Shown: positions 40,439-49,676 of the stretch, piece after piece | How positions within the stretch are numbered: the stretch's first letter is position 1 | Layout of the letters: each line of letters starts with the position of its first letter | Assembly (NCBI RefSeq): GCF_003287405.1 | Contig: NZ_PRLD01000006.1 | Span: 109,522 to 173,521, forward strand | Direction: 5' to 3' | Length of the DNA stretch: 64,000 nt | Origin: Faecalibacterium prausnitzii | GTDB taxonomy: Bacteria > Bacillota > Clostridia > Oscillospirales > Ruminococcaceae | Notes under the pieces: generated by a model | Databases searched by the model: none | What the model saw: the letters and a program-made list of their open reading frames with translations, nothing else | What the model was told of the DNA's origin: nothing | Position numbers and translations under genes: made by a program

Positions 40439-43324
40439 TTATGCCTTACTCACATCCGCACCTGCATTGGTATTAGCCAGCGTTTTATTATACTTGCGGC
40501 GGCGAAGAATCACCACAACACCTGCCAGAACCAACACATAGACAATCACACTGCCTACCAGTGCAGGCGTGCGCCACATAGGCACAGGCGCATCTACATC
40601 TACACCGTAGCTATTCGCCAGCGTATACAGATACTGATGCGCAGCTTCGCGCATCTTCAGCTGACCGGTAGCAGTCTGGCTCAGGTTATCGAAGGTCTTA
40701 GTGCCCCAGCCAAACAGCAGACTGGTACCACCTGCCAAGACAGCTTTTTCAATATCCATAAAGCCATGCTCCTCGTTGTTATCCGTAATCACAGTGCCAA
40801 TAAAGCCCCATTCATTACGCAGAACATTGGTCAGTAGTGCAGTACTTGCACCGGCCCAAGTAGTACCAATATTATTGTAGGAAGACATCACAGCCGTGCT
40901 GCCGCCTTCCTTCACAGCCTTTTCAAACGGCACGAAGTAAATTTCACGCATTGCCTGCTCATCGGCCCAGGTGCACAGACCATAATGACGCCAGGTTTCA
41001 CGCTCATTCAGTGCAAAATGCTTAATGTAGCAGTACATACCATTTTTCTCTGCCGCACCAACCGTAGCAGCGGACATGGAACCAGAAAGGAAGCCATCCT
41101 CAGAATAGTACTCAAAGTTACGGCCAGCAAATGCATTGCGGTGGGTATTAGCACCAGGTGCATACCAGCCGGAAATATTCCACGCCTTTCCTTCCTGCGA
41201 GATTGCATCGCCAAATTCAGAAGCCAGGTCTACATTCCAAGTAGCCGCCAGCAGAACTTCTGCCGGATAAGTAACCGTCTTGTATGTGCAGGTTCCCATA
41301 AAGGCATCGAACACATAACTCAGAGCGGCAGGTCCGTCCATTTCATAAGTCTGTCCCTTACCGATATTATCAACTGCTGCACTTCCCCAGCCATCTGCGC
41401 CCAGCAGTTTGTACATATCATCAAGGGTCAGCTGATCCAGCAGCTTATCCCACTGTGCATCATCATAGGCAAGGCCTTCCATGTCTTTCAGAGTAAGGCC
41501 ATTCTTTGCACCAAAGGTCGGCGCAGTGTCATCTGCATCCACATAGCTATCATCCACCAACAGCGCATTGTTGAAGGCTTCCAGCTGTTCAGCAGTTGCT
41601 TCCTTGCTGGTACCGGGAACGATCTGCCAAGTGTCACGGTTGAGGTAAGCCACATCACCAGCTGCATCATCAAACTGATTTGTTGCTACCACTTCATCCG
41701 AAGAGCGCTTGCCGACATACTTGCAGTTTTCCACACCATTGCCAAACGTACTGTCCTGGAACACTTCATTCTCAGCAACCTTGCAGGTCATGGTCAGATT
41801 ATCTTTCACCGTATGAGAATCCGTACGCAGAGAAATCTGATACTCGCCAGCTTCCAGCACATAGGAACCGGTAGAAGTGTAGTACTTCTGTGCATCATAA
41901 GAAGCCATCTGCTCTACCGGCATAGAAATCGTAACCGTTTCCGTTTCGCCCGGCTGCAATTCCTTCGTCTTTGCAAAGCCGCCCAGTACTTCGCCAGCCT
42001 TCTGCAAGCCGCTGCCGCCTTCAGCTGCACTGTAATAGGGCGCACTGTAATACAGTTCCACAACATCTTTGCCAGCCACATTGCCAGTATTGGTAACTTT
42101 GACATTCCACTCCAGCGTATCCTGTGCGGTAACGGTAGTCGGAATCGTGTTTTCCAGTTCCCAGTCAAAGCTTGTGTAGCTCAAGCCATAGCCAAAGGGG
42201 AACTGCACTACATCATTGTAGGAAAGTCCCGTCAGATTTTCTCCTTCACGGGTAGTGTAATCGTAGCTTTCACGGGTTTCGTAATAACGATATCCCACAT
42301 AAATGCCTTCCTGATACTCTACAAGGTAGGCAGGATGACTTTCGAAGTTTTTGAAGCAGTCATTAGAGTTGGTATACTCAAAGGTATCAAAGTTGTAGTA
42401 AGAAGGGGTCGTTTCTACTGCATAAGGGTAGATATCCGGCAGACGGCCAGAGGGGTTGACTGCACCCGTCAGAATGTTGACAATTCCAATCGTGCCCACA
42501 TCACCGGGATCACCGATCCAGAGGGCTGCATCAACGCCTTCATCATTCAGGAAGCCCAGTTCCATAGCATTGCCTGAATTGATCAGAACGATAACATTAT
42601 CAAATGTCGCTTCTGCCTGTTCCAGCAAAGACTGTTCCGCGCTGTTCAGTTCCAGATAATGCTTGCTCTGATCCGGTGCATACGAGGTATTTTCAGCCAT
42701 CGAAGTGGGCAGGTCATTGCCTTCACCGCCCTTGCGGGAGAACACGACCACAGCAGTATCCGAAAAATCCTTCATTGCTTCAAATGAGCAGTCTCCAGTA
42801 TACTGGTACTCCACACCCATGTCCTTAGCCAATTCCTCGGTTGCAGGCAGTTCCGGGATGGAAAAATCAACAGAGAATGTATTTCCGCCTTCGTTGTTTT
42901 TGGGGCTGTAGAGATTGACCAGATTTTGATTCACTTCAAAACCTGCATCCGTAAAGGCTTTTACAAAATCTGTCCGGTTTGCAGTGTAGCTGCTGCCACC
43001 GGAACCCGTACCGCCATAAACCGGATTTGCGGAAGCATAGCCCAAAAGATTGATTTTTCGGTTTGTTCCTGCCAACGGCAGAGCGCCGTCATTTTTCAGA
43101 AGGACTGCGCCTTCCTCCTCGATTTTCTGAGCCACTGACAAACCATTTGCATAAGATGTTTTTTGCAATTCCGGGTCTCCATTCTGGCCAGGGAATGCCT
43201 TGTCCAGAGAACTAGGAAACACACCAAACATTGCTACATCTGCCACTATTCCAACTGCCAGTAAGAGTGCTGTAACAGATGTCAGCAACTTTGTGGGCTT
43301 TTTGCTGTTCGGATCGCGCTTCAT
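40439..43324 (-). CDS. Membrane-anchored GH3 enzyme with permuted domains
   Basis: The 961-residue protein has a membrane helix at each end (about 14-36 and 919-940), then a basic C-terminal tail, so the catalytic part should face outside. Domain order is reversed: the GH3 C-domain comes first (VAQKIEEEGAVLLKND near 63), then a fibronectin-III-like domain (about 395-505), and last the GH3 N-barrel with FAGRNFEYYSED, KHFALNERETW and the nucleophile-type Asp848 in VITDNNE. Codon use is much richer in A/T-ending codons than in its neighbours. GGAGGAG precedes the ATG. It probably degrades glycosides at the surface. Confidence 0.9.
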   Translation of the reverse strand: MKRDPNSKKPTKLLTSVTALLLAVGIVADVAMFGVFPSSLDKAFPGQNGDPELQKTSYANGLSVAQKIEEEGAVLLKNDGALPLAGTNRKINLLGYASANPVYGGTGSGGSSYTANRTDFVKAFTDAGFEVNQNLVNLYSPKNNEGGNTFSVDFSIPELPATEELAKDMGVEYQYTGDCSFEAMKDFSDTAVVVFSRKGGEGNDLPTSMAENTSYAPDQSKHYLELNSAEQSLLEQAEATFDNVIVLINSGNAMELGFLNDEGVDAALWIGDPGDVGTIGIVNILTGAVNPSGRLPDIYPYAVETTPSYYNFDTFEYTNSNDCFKNFESHPAYLVEYQEGIYVGYRYYETRESYDYTTREGENLTGLSYNDVVQFPFGYGLSYTSFDWELENTIPTTVTAQDTLEWNVKVTNTGNVAGKDVVELYYSAPYYSAAEGGSGLQKAGEVLGGFAKTKELQPGETETVTISMPVEQMASYDAQKYYTSTGSYVLEAGEYQISLRTDSHTVKDNLTMTCKVAENEVFQDSTFGNGVENCKYVGKRSSDEVVATNQFDDAAGDVAYLNRDTWQIVPGTSKEATAEQLEAFNNALLVDDSYVDADDTAPTFGAKNGLTLKDMEGLAYDDAQWDKLLDQLTLDDMYKLLGADGWGSAAVDNIGKGQTYEMDGPAALSYVFDAFMGTCTYKTVTYPAEVLLAATWNVDLASEFGDAISQEGKAWNISGWYAPGANTHRNAFAGRNFEYYSEDGFLSGSMSAATVGAAEKNGMYCYIKHFALNERETWRHYGLCTWADEQAMREIYFVPFEKAVKEGGSTAVMSSYNNIGTTWAGASTALLTNVLRNEWGFIGTVITDNNEEHGFMDIEKAVLAGGTSLLFGWGTKTFDNLSQTATGQLKMREAAHQYLYTLANSYGVDVDAPVPMWRTPALVGSVIVYVLVLAGVVVILRRRKYNKTLANTNAGADVSKA

Positions 43325-43537
43325 TGTATTGTCTCCTCCATATTCTTTTATATTTTTTGGGCCGTACCCAACTGTGACCCATTATAACGGATATTTGCGC
43401 ATCGTTATCATCTTTTGCACAATCTGTCGTTTGGGATGCATAATTTGAAAAAAGTTTCAAATTGGTTTCATTTTTTATTGTGCTTATTCACAATTCCACT
43501 GCCCCTGATTTTGTGCATATCGCAAAAAGGGCGGGGA

Positions 43538-44836
43538 TCACTCCCCGCCCTCGGTCTGTTGAATCCCCGCCTGCGGCAGAAGCACCCGCAGGGTGAACCA
43601 GCCGTCCTCCCAGTGCACGGTCATGCTGCCGCTGTGCTGCTGCGCAGCCGCCCGCAGGCTGCGCAGGTCGTAACCGCCGTGGGCACTGCGCAGCGGCAGA
43701 CCGTCTGCACCCAGCTCCACCGGCTTTTTGCAGTAGTTCTCCACCCGGAACAGCACAAAGCCGTTCTGGGCATACACCGCCGTGCGGATCAGCCGCTTTT
43801 CCGGGTCCTGCTCGGCGGCACAGCTTTCAATGGCGTTGTCCAGCGCGGTGCCCACCAGCGTGCAGATCTCCCGGGTGGACAGATGGTCCAGCAGATGCCC
43901 GTCTGCCACGCTGGTCATGCGGATCTGCTTTTCCTGACATTCCATGCTCTTGGCGGTGAGTAGGATGTCCAGCACCGGGTTTCCGGTCTTGTTCTCCGCC
44001 TCATACTGCAGAATGCTGTTCTCCATCTTTGCCAGCGCCGCGTCCTGCTTGGCGCGGTCCCGCTGGGCACGGATATCAGCGATCTGGACCTTCAATTCAT
44101 GGTAGCGGCTGTTGATGAGCTCGATGCCCTCCTTGCTGCGCTTGTACTGTTCGTACTGCCGGTGCAGCACATTGTCCATGGCAGAAAGCTCCTGATGCAG
44201 TGCGCTCTCCCGCAGTTGCTCGTGCTGCAGCGTCAGGATCAGCACCCCGCAGAAATCCACCAGCGTGCGGATGCAGAACACGTTCATGGTCGCCGGGCTC
44301 TCCCCCAGAAACAGAAGGTTGCTGACCACGAACACCGTGCCTGCCATGACAAATGCCGCCAGCGCAGCCTTGTTGCTGATGTCCAGATGCTTTTCGGGCA
44401 GCGGACGGCTGCGCTCCAGCCAGAACATCAGGCCGTAGACCACGCCGTAGACCGCCGCCAGCAGCGCCAGCGCCAGCGGGTCAAAGCCGCTCCGGTGCGG
44501 GAACAGCCAGCAGTGCAGCTGCCATTCTGCGCTGGCAGCAAACTCTGCCAGCAGAAACGCCCGGGCGGTGATGTACAGTGCCTCCAGCCAGTTGACCGCC
44601 CGGCTGCCCCACAGGTACCCGTAGAGCAGCAGCACCGCGCAGAGCATACAGGGCACCCACCACGCCAGCGGCACATAGCCGGTCTTGTGCAAAAAGATTC
44701 CCAGCACCAGTGCCCACACCACCGTGACCGCTGTCTGCCGGTGGAACCGCCGCGGCAGGTGGCGGGCGTAGAGCAGCACCGCCAACACCTCTGCCAGCGC
44801 CGTGTACAGGCGGGGGATGTTCGGCAGCATGGTCAT
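43538..44836 (-). CDS. GHKL-type sensor histidine kinase (AgrC-like)
   Basis: The 432-residue protein has six or seven membrane helices in the first 200 residues, a coiled region, the phospho-His segment SRYHELKVQIADIR and a C-terminal GHKL ATPase of the peptide-pheromone kinase type (LVGTALDNAIESC, GGYDLRSLRAAAQ). It should phosphorylate the LytTR regulator whose stop overlaps its start (ATGA). No autoinducer-peptide gene was found nearby. Confidence 0.9.
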   Translation of the reverse strand: MTMLPNIPRLYTALAEVLAVLLYARHLPRRFHRQTAVTVVWALVLGIFLHKTGYVPLAWWVPCMLCAVLLLYGYLWGSRAVNWLEALYITARAFLLAEFAASAEWQLHCWLFPHRSGFDPLALALLAAVYGVVYGLMFWLERSRPLPEKHLDISNKAALAAFVMAGTVFVVSNLLFLGESPATMNVFCIRTLVDFCGVLILTLQHEQLRESALHQELSAMDNVLHRQYEQYKRSKEGIELINSRYHELKVQIADIRAQRDRAKQDAALAKMENSILQYEAENKTGNPVLDILLTAKSMECQEKQIRMTSVADGHLLDHLSTREICTLVGTALDNAIESCAAEQDPEKRLIRTAVYAQNGFVLFRVENYCKKPVELGADGLPLRSAHGGYDLRSLRAAAQQHSGSMTVHWEDGWFTLRVLLPQAGIQQTEGGE

Positions 44837-45543
44837 GAGCCCTCACCTCCGATGTAGTCGGTCAGTGCGGCAAGAAAGGCCTTGCGCTTGGGGCGGCTGA
44901 TCTGCAGCTCATAGGGTCCCACCTGCACCGTGTTCTGCTGCACCGCCTGCACCTGCGCCAGATTTACCAGATAGCCGCTGTTGCAGCGGGCAAAGGGGCG
45001 GCCCGCCAACTTTTCCTCCACTGCCTTGAGGGTGCCCGGTGCCGAAAAATCGCCGTCCTCGGTGTAGTAATGCACCCGGTGGCCTTCGCTTTCCAGATAA
45101 TACAGCCGGGAGCTGTCCAGCCGCCGCAGGCCGCTCTCCACCGGGACCATGAGATAGTGGCTGGCGCGGCGGGCCAAATTTTTCTCGGCCTTTTTCAGCT
45201 GCTCGGAAAATGCAAAATACGGCACCGGCTTCAGCACATAGTCCAGCGCTCCCACCGAGTAGCCCCGGATGGCATACTGCGCCATATTGGTAATGAAGAT
45301 CAGGATGACGTCTGCATCCATCTGCCGGATGCGCTCTGCCGTGGTCATGCCGTCCAGATGCTTCATCTCCACATCCAGAAAAATAATATCGTAGACGGCG
45401 CGGTAATTGTCCAGAATATCCACCCCGTCCGCAAAGACCGATACCTCAAATTCTGTCCCATACTGCCGGGTATACCGCCGGATGTACTCCCGCAATACCC
45501 CCTGCACCTCCGCGTCATCCTCTACGACTGCCACCCGGATCAT
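44833..45543 (-). CDS. LytTR-family response regulator (AgrA-like)
   Basis: From the ATG at 45543 (GGGAGGTGCGGTC upstream) the product is 236 residues. The receiver domain has the phospho-Asp at 57 (IIFLDVEM), followed by a LytTR DNA-binding domain with LYYLESEGHRVHYYT and FARCNSGYLVNLAQV. Such regulators bind paired direct repeats before pheromone, virulence or wall genes. The nearest candidates for control are the permuted GH3 gene and the divergent PPC gene. Confidence 0.92.
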   Translation of the reverse strand: MIRVAVVEDDAEVQGVLREYIRRYTRQYGTEFEVSVFADGVDILDNYRAVYDIIFLDVEMKHLDGMTTAERIRQMDADVILIFITNMAQYAIRGYSVGALDYVLKPVPYFAFSEQLKKAEKNLARRASHYLMVPVESGLRRLDSSRLYYLESEGHRVHYYTEDGDFSAPGTLKAVEEKLAGRPFARCNSGYLVNLAQVQAVQQNTVQVGPYELQISRPKRKAFLAALTDYIGGEGS

Positions 45544-45588
45544 GACCGCACCTCCCTTACCACACCTTTGTGGAACTGTTACGGCTCT

Positions 45589-45618
45589 ATTATAGCGCAA
45601 TCACGCCGGGTTTGCCAA
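45589..45618 (-). promoter_or_regulatory. Sigma-A promoter of the LytTR-GHKL operon
   Basis: TTGGCA (45613-45618) and TATAAT (45589-45594) with an 18-base spacer. A small hairpin CCACA-CCTT-TGTGG lies in the leader at about 45560-45573. Confidence 0.7.
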
Positions 45619-45660
45619 GTCCCCGCCCCGACAAGTTTCCATCTGCAAATTTTACGCTAT

Positions 45661-45726
45661 CGGGGTGTTCTTTCCTTGGCGGGTGTGGTATACTCGATTT
45701 AGTTCAACAAATTGAAATTTGGAGGG
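45661..45726 (+). promoter_or_regulatory. Extended -10 promoter element, copy 2
   Basis: TGGTATACT (TATACT at 45689-45694) lies within a 65-base block nearly the same as 35830-35895. It is about 120 bases before the PPC-domain gene. Confidence 0.65.
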
Positions 45727-45810
45727 ATCGGGTTCAGAAGATCAATAAATCCGCACGCGCTCCCGGCAAAGGGCAGCGCACAAAAAACCACATAAAGGAG
45801 ACGCTTTTCC

Positions 45811-46230
45811 ATGGAATACAAACGTTTTGGCAATAAGATCATTGTACGCATCGACAAGGACGAGGAGATCCTTGAACAGGTCAAAGAACTTGCCCTGAAG
45901 GAAAACATCCGCCTTGCCGCCGTGCAGGCGCTGGGCGCCACCAACAGCTTTACGGTGGGCGTATACAATGTAGCGGAGAAGAAATACTACGCCAACACCT
46001 TCAGCGGCAGTTTTGAGATCGTGTCCCTGACCGGCACCATCAACACCATGAACGGCGCATTCTACACCCACCTGCACATGAGTGCCGGCAACGACAAGGG
46101 CGAGGTGTTCGGCGGACATCTGAACCGGGCGGTGGTCAGCGCCACCTGTGAGATGGTGGTGGATGTTCTGGACGGCACAGTAGACCGCCAGTACGACCCC
46201 GTTACCGGGCTGAACCTGTTCAAGTTCTGA
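45811..46230 (+). CDS. PPC (DUF296) domain protein
   Basis: The 139-residue protein is a single PPC domain as in plant AT-hook proteins and bacterial homologues: RIDKDEEILEQVKELALKENI, the probable metal ligands in YTHLHMS, and EVFGGHLNRAVVSATCEM. Bacterial PPC proteins form trimers; a DNA-binding role is suggested for the superfamily but not proved for single-domain members. AAAGGAGACGC precedes the ATG and a terminator follows. Confidence 0.88.
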   Translation: MEYKRFGNKIIVRIDKDEEILEQVKELALKENIRLAAVQALGATNSFTVGVYNVAEKKYYANTFSGSFEIVSLTGTINTMNGAFYTHLHMSAGNDKGEVFGGHLNRAVVSATCEMVVDVLDGTVDRQYDPVTGLNLFKF

Positions 46231-46248
46231 TCTTATCTGTAAAAAGCC

Positions 46249-46284
46249 AAGGCCGCTGCGCGATGTCTGCGCAGCGGCCTTTTG
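46249..46284 (+). terminator. Terminator of the PPC gene
   Basis: AAGGCCGCTGCGC pairs with GCGCAGCGGCCTT and is followed by TTGC. It stands between convergent genes and can serve both. Confidence 0.8.
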
Positions 46285-46285
46285 C

Positions 46286-47860
46286 TTATAGCTCTTCCTG
46301 CCGGGTATAGGGCTCCATGCCGTGGTCGGCAGGGTCATAGTATTCCAGCAGGGTAATGTAGGTTTCCAAAAAGTGACACAGCACTGTTTTCAGGATGCCG
46401 CTCAGCTGCCCCTTTACCGTGATGGTGGACAATACAAAGTCTGACACCAGCTGCAGCGTCTCCGGATCCAATTCAAAGCACAGCCCGACTGCCAGCATGG
46501 GGATCACGATCTGCTGTGCCTGCAGCGGCACTGCATTGCCCAGCTTTTCCAGCAGCGGGCGGCTCAGGGCAGAGGCCGCCTGCACACAGCGCTCCACCTT
46601 TTCCTGCGGGAACTGCTGCATGGGCTCCATGCTGCGCAGCTGCGCCACCACGGCAGCATCGTCCAGAATGACGCCCCGGGTCACCTCTGCTTCCGAGCGG
46701 GTGGTCACGCATTGCAGTATACAGCGCATGGCATCCTCGTAGTCCTCATGATAGGTCTGACGGCTGCCGAACAGGGTCATCATGGACTGCAGCACGGCAT
46801 CGGTCTCCTCGGTGACGGCCAGCCGCCCGAAATCCAGCGGTGCGCCCTCCATCCCTGCGCTGCGGTCGTTCAGCGCCTGCAGTTCCTCCGGGACAACTGT
46901 AGCGGGCAGAAAACGGTCGTTGCCGTTGCGGTAGAAGCCCCACTCTGCGGGCAGCACCCGGGGGACCACATCTCCGCTGGAGATGATGTTGAAGATGTTG
47001 CTGGTGCCCCAGTTCTTTTTCAGACTGCCGCTTGCCGTATGGTTGTTGTCAAAGTCCTGCTGCAGCTCGGGGCAGTCTGCCGCCGCCAGCGCAGCCGGGG
47101 CGGCAAAGGTATAGATGAAGGTGTTTTTCTTTTCCAGCTGCGGCAGCACGGCGGGCAGACGCGCCGCCACTAAATTCGTTACGCCGCCGGCACGGCTGTA
47201 GCCGCCCATCCAGAGCTTCAGGGTACCCAGCGGCTGGCGCTTGGCCGATGCCTGAACATATCCGCGTATTTTTTCAGTCAGCTGCCGCGCCGCTGCTACA
47301 AAACCCGTGTGGGCGCTGCCGGAGCCTGCATGAAGGTTGCCGGACCACTCGGCTCCATAACCGGAGCCGCGCACGAACGCCCCGATGATGGTCACCTGTC
47401 TGCCGCCGCGCACCAGTGTTTTGCGGGCAACGGCACAGGCCGCCGTGTCCGGGGCATCGTTCAGGCTGTGGGTATAGTTGAACAGCTGCACCTCGGCAAA
47501 GCCCAGCTTTGCAAAGGCATCCCGGATATGGGCGGCACGGCCGACCTCGCCCGTCATCCAATAGCGCTGGTCGCTCTCCCACGAGCTGTCCGCAGCCGCA
47601 GCCATGCCCAAGGTGGCCAGTGCCAGCTTATCGTCGTACTCTGTGGCGGCGTGGTCGAACAGGCTGTCGCTGTAATAGTAATCGTGCCGCAGGTCAGCGC
47701 TACAGCGGTCGCTGCGGTACCACAGGGTATAGTAGTCGTCCGGCACGGCGCGGCCGACCAGCGCCGTAGCCGCCCCGGCCTGCGGCAGCGCCGCTCCGGG
47801 AGCCAGTGCCCCCGCCGCAAGGGTCACCGCAAGACCCTTACAAAAGTCCCGTCGTTTCAT
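46286..47860 (-). CDS. Secreted lipase-like alpha/beta hydrolase
   Basis: The 524-residue protein opens with a twin-arginine-type signal (KRRDFCKGLAVTLAAGAL) ending near residue 31. The middle shows class-3-lipase-like features: GRQVTIIGAFVRGSG, then the nucleophile elbow GYSRAG with Ser222, and later NIISSGDVVPRV with a likely catalytic Asp. The last 150 residues have no motif I know. It is probably exported in folded form and acts on lipids or esters outside the cell. GAGGAG precedes the ATG. Confidence 0.75.
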   Translation of the reverse strand: MKRRDFCKGLAVTLAAGALAPGAALPQAGAATALVGRAVPDDYYTLWYRSDRCSADLRHDYYYSDSLFDHAATEYDDKLALATLGMAAAADSSWESDQRYWMTGEVGRAAHIRDAFAKLGFAEVQLFNYTHSLNDAPDTAACAVARKTLVRGGRQVTIIGAFVRGSGYGAEWSGNLHAGSGSAHTGFVAAARQLTEKIRGYVQASAKRQPLGTLKLWMGGYSRAGGVTNLVAARLPAVLPQLEKKNTFIYTFAAPAALAAADCPELQQDFDNNHTASGSLKKNWGTSNIFNIISSGDVVPRVLPAEWGFYRNGNDRFLPATVVPEELQALNDRSAGMEGAPLDFGRLAVTEETDAVLQSMMTLFGSRQTYHEDYEDAMRCILQCVTTRSEAEVTRGVILDDAAVVAQLRSMEPMQQFPQEKVERCVQAASALSRPLLEKLGNAVPLQAQQIVIPMLAVGLCFELDPETLQLVSDFVLSTITVKGQLSGILKTVLCHFLETYITLLEYYDPADHGMEPYTRQEEL

Positions 47861-47909
47861 GCTTCATCTCCTCTGCCCCTGCGGCCTGTGCACCGCAGAC
47901 ATTTTTTAT

Positions 47910-47938
47910 AGTATAATCCTTTTTGCCGCCGGATGCAA
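47910..47938 (-). promoter_or_regulatory. Sigma-A promoter of the lipase-like gene
   Basis: TTGCAT (47933-47938) and TATACT (47910-47915) with a 17-base spacer on the minus strand. Confidence 0.7.
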
Positions 47939-48107
47939 TTTTTACTTGCGGCGGCAGACGGGACGATTTGGAATGCGCGCCGCTATCGGGTTGCGGCACC
48001 CAGCATCCGCATCGTGCCTTGGGCGGCACTCGCGTCTTGCTGGCCGCTGCCCCAACAACTCCTCCCTGTTTCCGCCGCTGGCGGCGGTCGTCGTCGTTGC
48101 ACTCTGG

Positions 48108-48240
48108 GCATATTCAGCGGAAAGAATATTTTAAATTTCGGGTTTCAGGAAAGTCTGCGGACTTTTCTGAAACCCATTTTCACGGGAGGGGTCGTAACGG
48201 AAAACGGCATTTGCAGCGCCGCTTTCTGCGAAAGCGCGGC
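48108..48240 (+). repeat. Long hairpin repeat, family B copy 3, with extra stem
   Basis: The stem GGGTTTCAGGAAAGTC (48141-48156) pairs with GACTTTTCTGAAACCC around TGCG. The flanks are CATATTCAGCGGAAAGA and TTTTCACGGGAGGGGTCG. A second hairpin, CAGCGCCGCTTT-ctgcg-AAAGCGCGGCGCTG, follows and leads directly into a family A element. The 150 bases before it (47945-48107) hold nothing I recognise. Confidence 0.75.
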
Positions 48241-48249
48241 GCTGCGGTT

Positions 48250-48468
48250 AGCATCCTCGCCCTCTCAGGCGCTAACGCGCCAGATTCCCCCTTTTGTCAC
48301 CTGCGGTGACATCTTCCCCCGGAGCGGGGGAAGTCTTTCCTCAAAGGGAGAGCCTCTGGCGAAACCGTATACTTCGCAATTTAACCGGCAACTTTGCCGC
48401 CATGCCAAGGCCTCTCCCTTTGGGAGAGGTGGCACGGCGTAAGCCGTGACGGAGAGGGCGAGGACGCT
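48250..48468. repeat. MITE-like repeat, family A copy 5
   Basis: It is bounded by AGCATCCTCGCCCTCTCAG and GAGAGGGCGAGGACGCT. Inside are GGCGCTAACGCGCC, GTCACCTGCGGTGAC, CCCCCGGAGCGGGGGAAG and GCACGGCGTAAGCCGTGAC hairpins. Confidence 0.8.
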
Positions 48469-48493
48469 GTCGGAGAACAAGTTCCTATAAAAA

Positions 48494-48531
48494 CGGAAAA
48501 CCGGAGCGTTTGCAAACGCTCCGGTTTTCCG
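48494..48531. repeat. Hairpin repeat, family B copy 4, likely LysR-gene terminator
   Basis: CGGAAAACCGGAGCGTT pairs with AACGCTCCGGTTTTCCG around TGCA. The stem core CCGGAGCGT is shared with copy 1. It follows the LysR gene stop; no strong T-run is present. Confidence 0.7.
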
Positions 48532-48544
48532 ACATTATAATTAT

Positions 48545-49429
48545 TTACAGCGAAAGATCCAGCTCGTGGCAGTACTCCACGATGTGGTGGAACATCTGCT
48601 CCACGGCGGGAGCCATAGAGGTCGGGCGCTGCACGGCCAAGCCCACCACGCGGTACTCCTCCGGCTCGATGGGGTACACCTTGACGGCGGCCTTGCAGTC
48701 CCGCAGCAGCATCTGCGGCATGATGGAGATGCCAAGCCCGGCTTCCACCATGGCGATGTTGGACTGGTCGTCGATGACATGGCAGCGGCGCTCGGTGCCG
48801 ATCTTGTATTTCTTGAGGAACTGGCGCATCTCGGCGTCGGTGGCGTCGCACTGCACCACAAAGCTCTGGCCGTTCATCAGCGCCGGGGTCATTACGCCGT
48901 CCTGCGGCTCCGGCCAGTCCTGCGGCACGATGCACAGCAGCGGCTCCCGGAACAGCTCGGTGAGGTTGAACTCCTCCCGGCAGGTGGAGGACAGGAAGGC
49001 GATGTCCACCTGACCGGTGCGCAGCCATTCCTTGACATCGTCGTAGGTGCCCTGATATACTTCGATCTCGATCTGCGGATAATGCGCTGCAAAGCTTTTC
49101 AGCAGCCCGGGCAGCAGCGATGCACACACCGAGTTGAACACGCCCAGCTTCACCTTGCCCTTTTCCAAGCCGTTCAGGCGGGCGATGCTCTGCTTCAGCG
49201 CCTCGTCACTGTTCAGCACATCGCGGATAGAGGGATACAGGGAAGCGCCGTAGCTGGTCATGGACACGCCGTTTTTGCCGCGGTTGAACAGAGCAAAACC
49301 CAGCTCCTCCTCCATTACGGCAATGGCGTGACTGATGGCCGAGGGGGTCAGGTGCAGCTGCTGTGCCGCCTTGTTAAAGCTGCCCTGCCGGGCCACGGCA
49401 TCAAAAATTTCGTAGGAAAAAAGCGTCAT
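48545..49429 (-). CDS. LysR-family transcriptional regulator
   Basis: From the ATG at 49429 (GGAGG upstream) the product is 294 residues. The N-terminal winged helix reads DAVARQGSFNKAAQQLHLTPSAISHAI in part, followed by the usual linker helix and a periplasmic-binding-like effector domain from about 90. It should act as a tetramer. The next gene upstream is the divergent TraX-like gene, a common arrangement for a LysR target, but no effector can be named. Confidence 0.93.
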   Translation of the reverse strand: MTLFSYEIFDAVARQGSFNKAAQQLHLTPSAISHAIAVMEEELGFALFNRGKNGVSMTSYGASLYPSIRDVLNSDEALKQSIARLNGLEKGKVKLGVFNSVCASLLPGLLKSFAAHYPQIEIEVYQGTYDDVKEWLRTGQVDIAFLSSTCREEFNLTELFREPLLCIVPQDWPEPQDGVMTPALMNGQSFVVQCDATDAEMRQFLKKYKIGTERRCHVIDDQSNIAMVEAGLGISIMPQMLLRDCKAAVKVYPIEPEEYRVVGLAVQRPTSMAPAVEQMFHHIVEYCHELDLSL

Positions 49430-49525
49430 GCCCAAAGCCTCCTTCCGTCTTTACTGGTTCGGAGACGCCCGATTCTCTGTGAATCTTTTTCATCTTTCGT
49501 TTGAGTCAGTTCAATTATCTTCTTG

Positions 49526-49554
49526 ATTGTACTATCCCGCGCCTTTTCTGTCAA
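49526..49554 (-). promoter_or_regulatory. Sigma-A promoter of the LysR gene
   Basis: TTGACA (49549-49554) and TACAAT (49526-49531) with a 17-base spacer. TGAGTCAGTTCAATTATC just downstream may hold an autoregulatory site. Confidence 0.75.
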
Positions 49555-49676
49555 GCATTTTTGCCCCGATTTTTGCACGCTCTGTGCAGATTTTGCCGCG
49601 ATTTTTGCAGGAAATGCCGCCTTTCTTCCGTTATAGTTTTTATAACGATTTTTTACAAACTGACCGAGGTGTTTTT

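Noticed and set aside
43325..43537. Autoinducer-peptide gene beside the GHKL/LytTR system
   Set aside because: No short frame with a ribosome site and a leader-like sequence was found on either strand in the gap or next to the operon.
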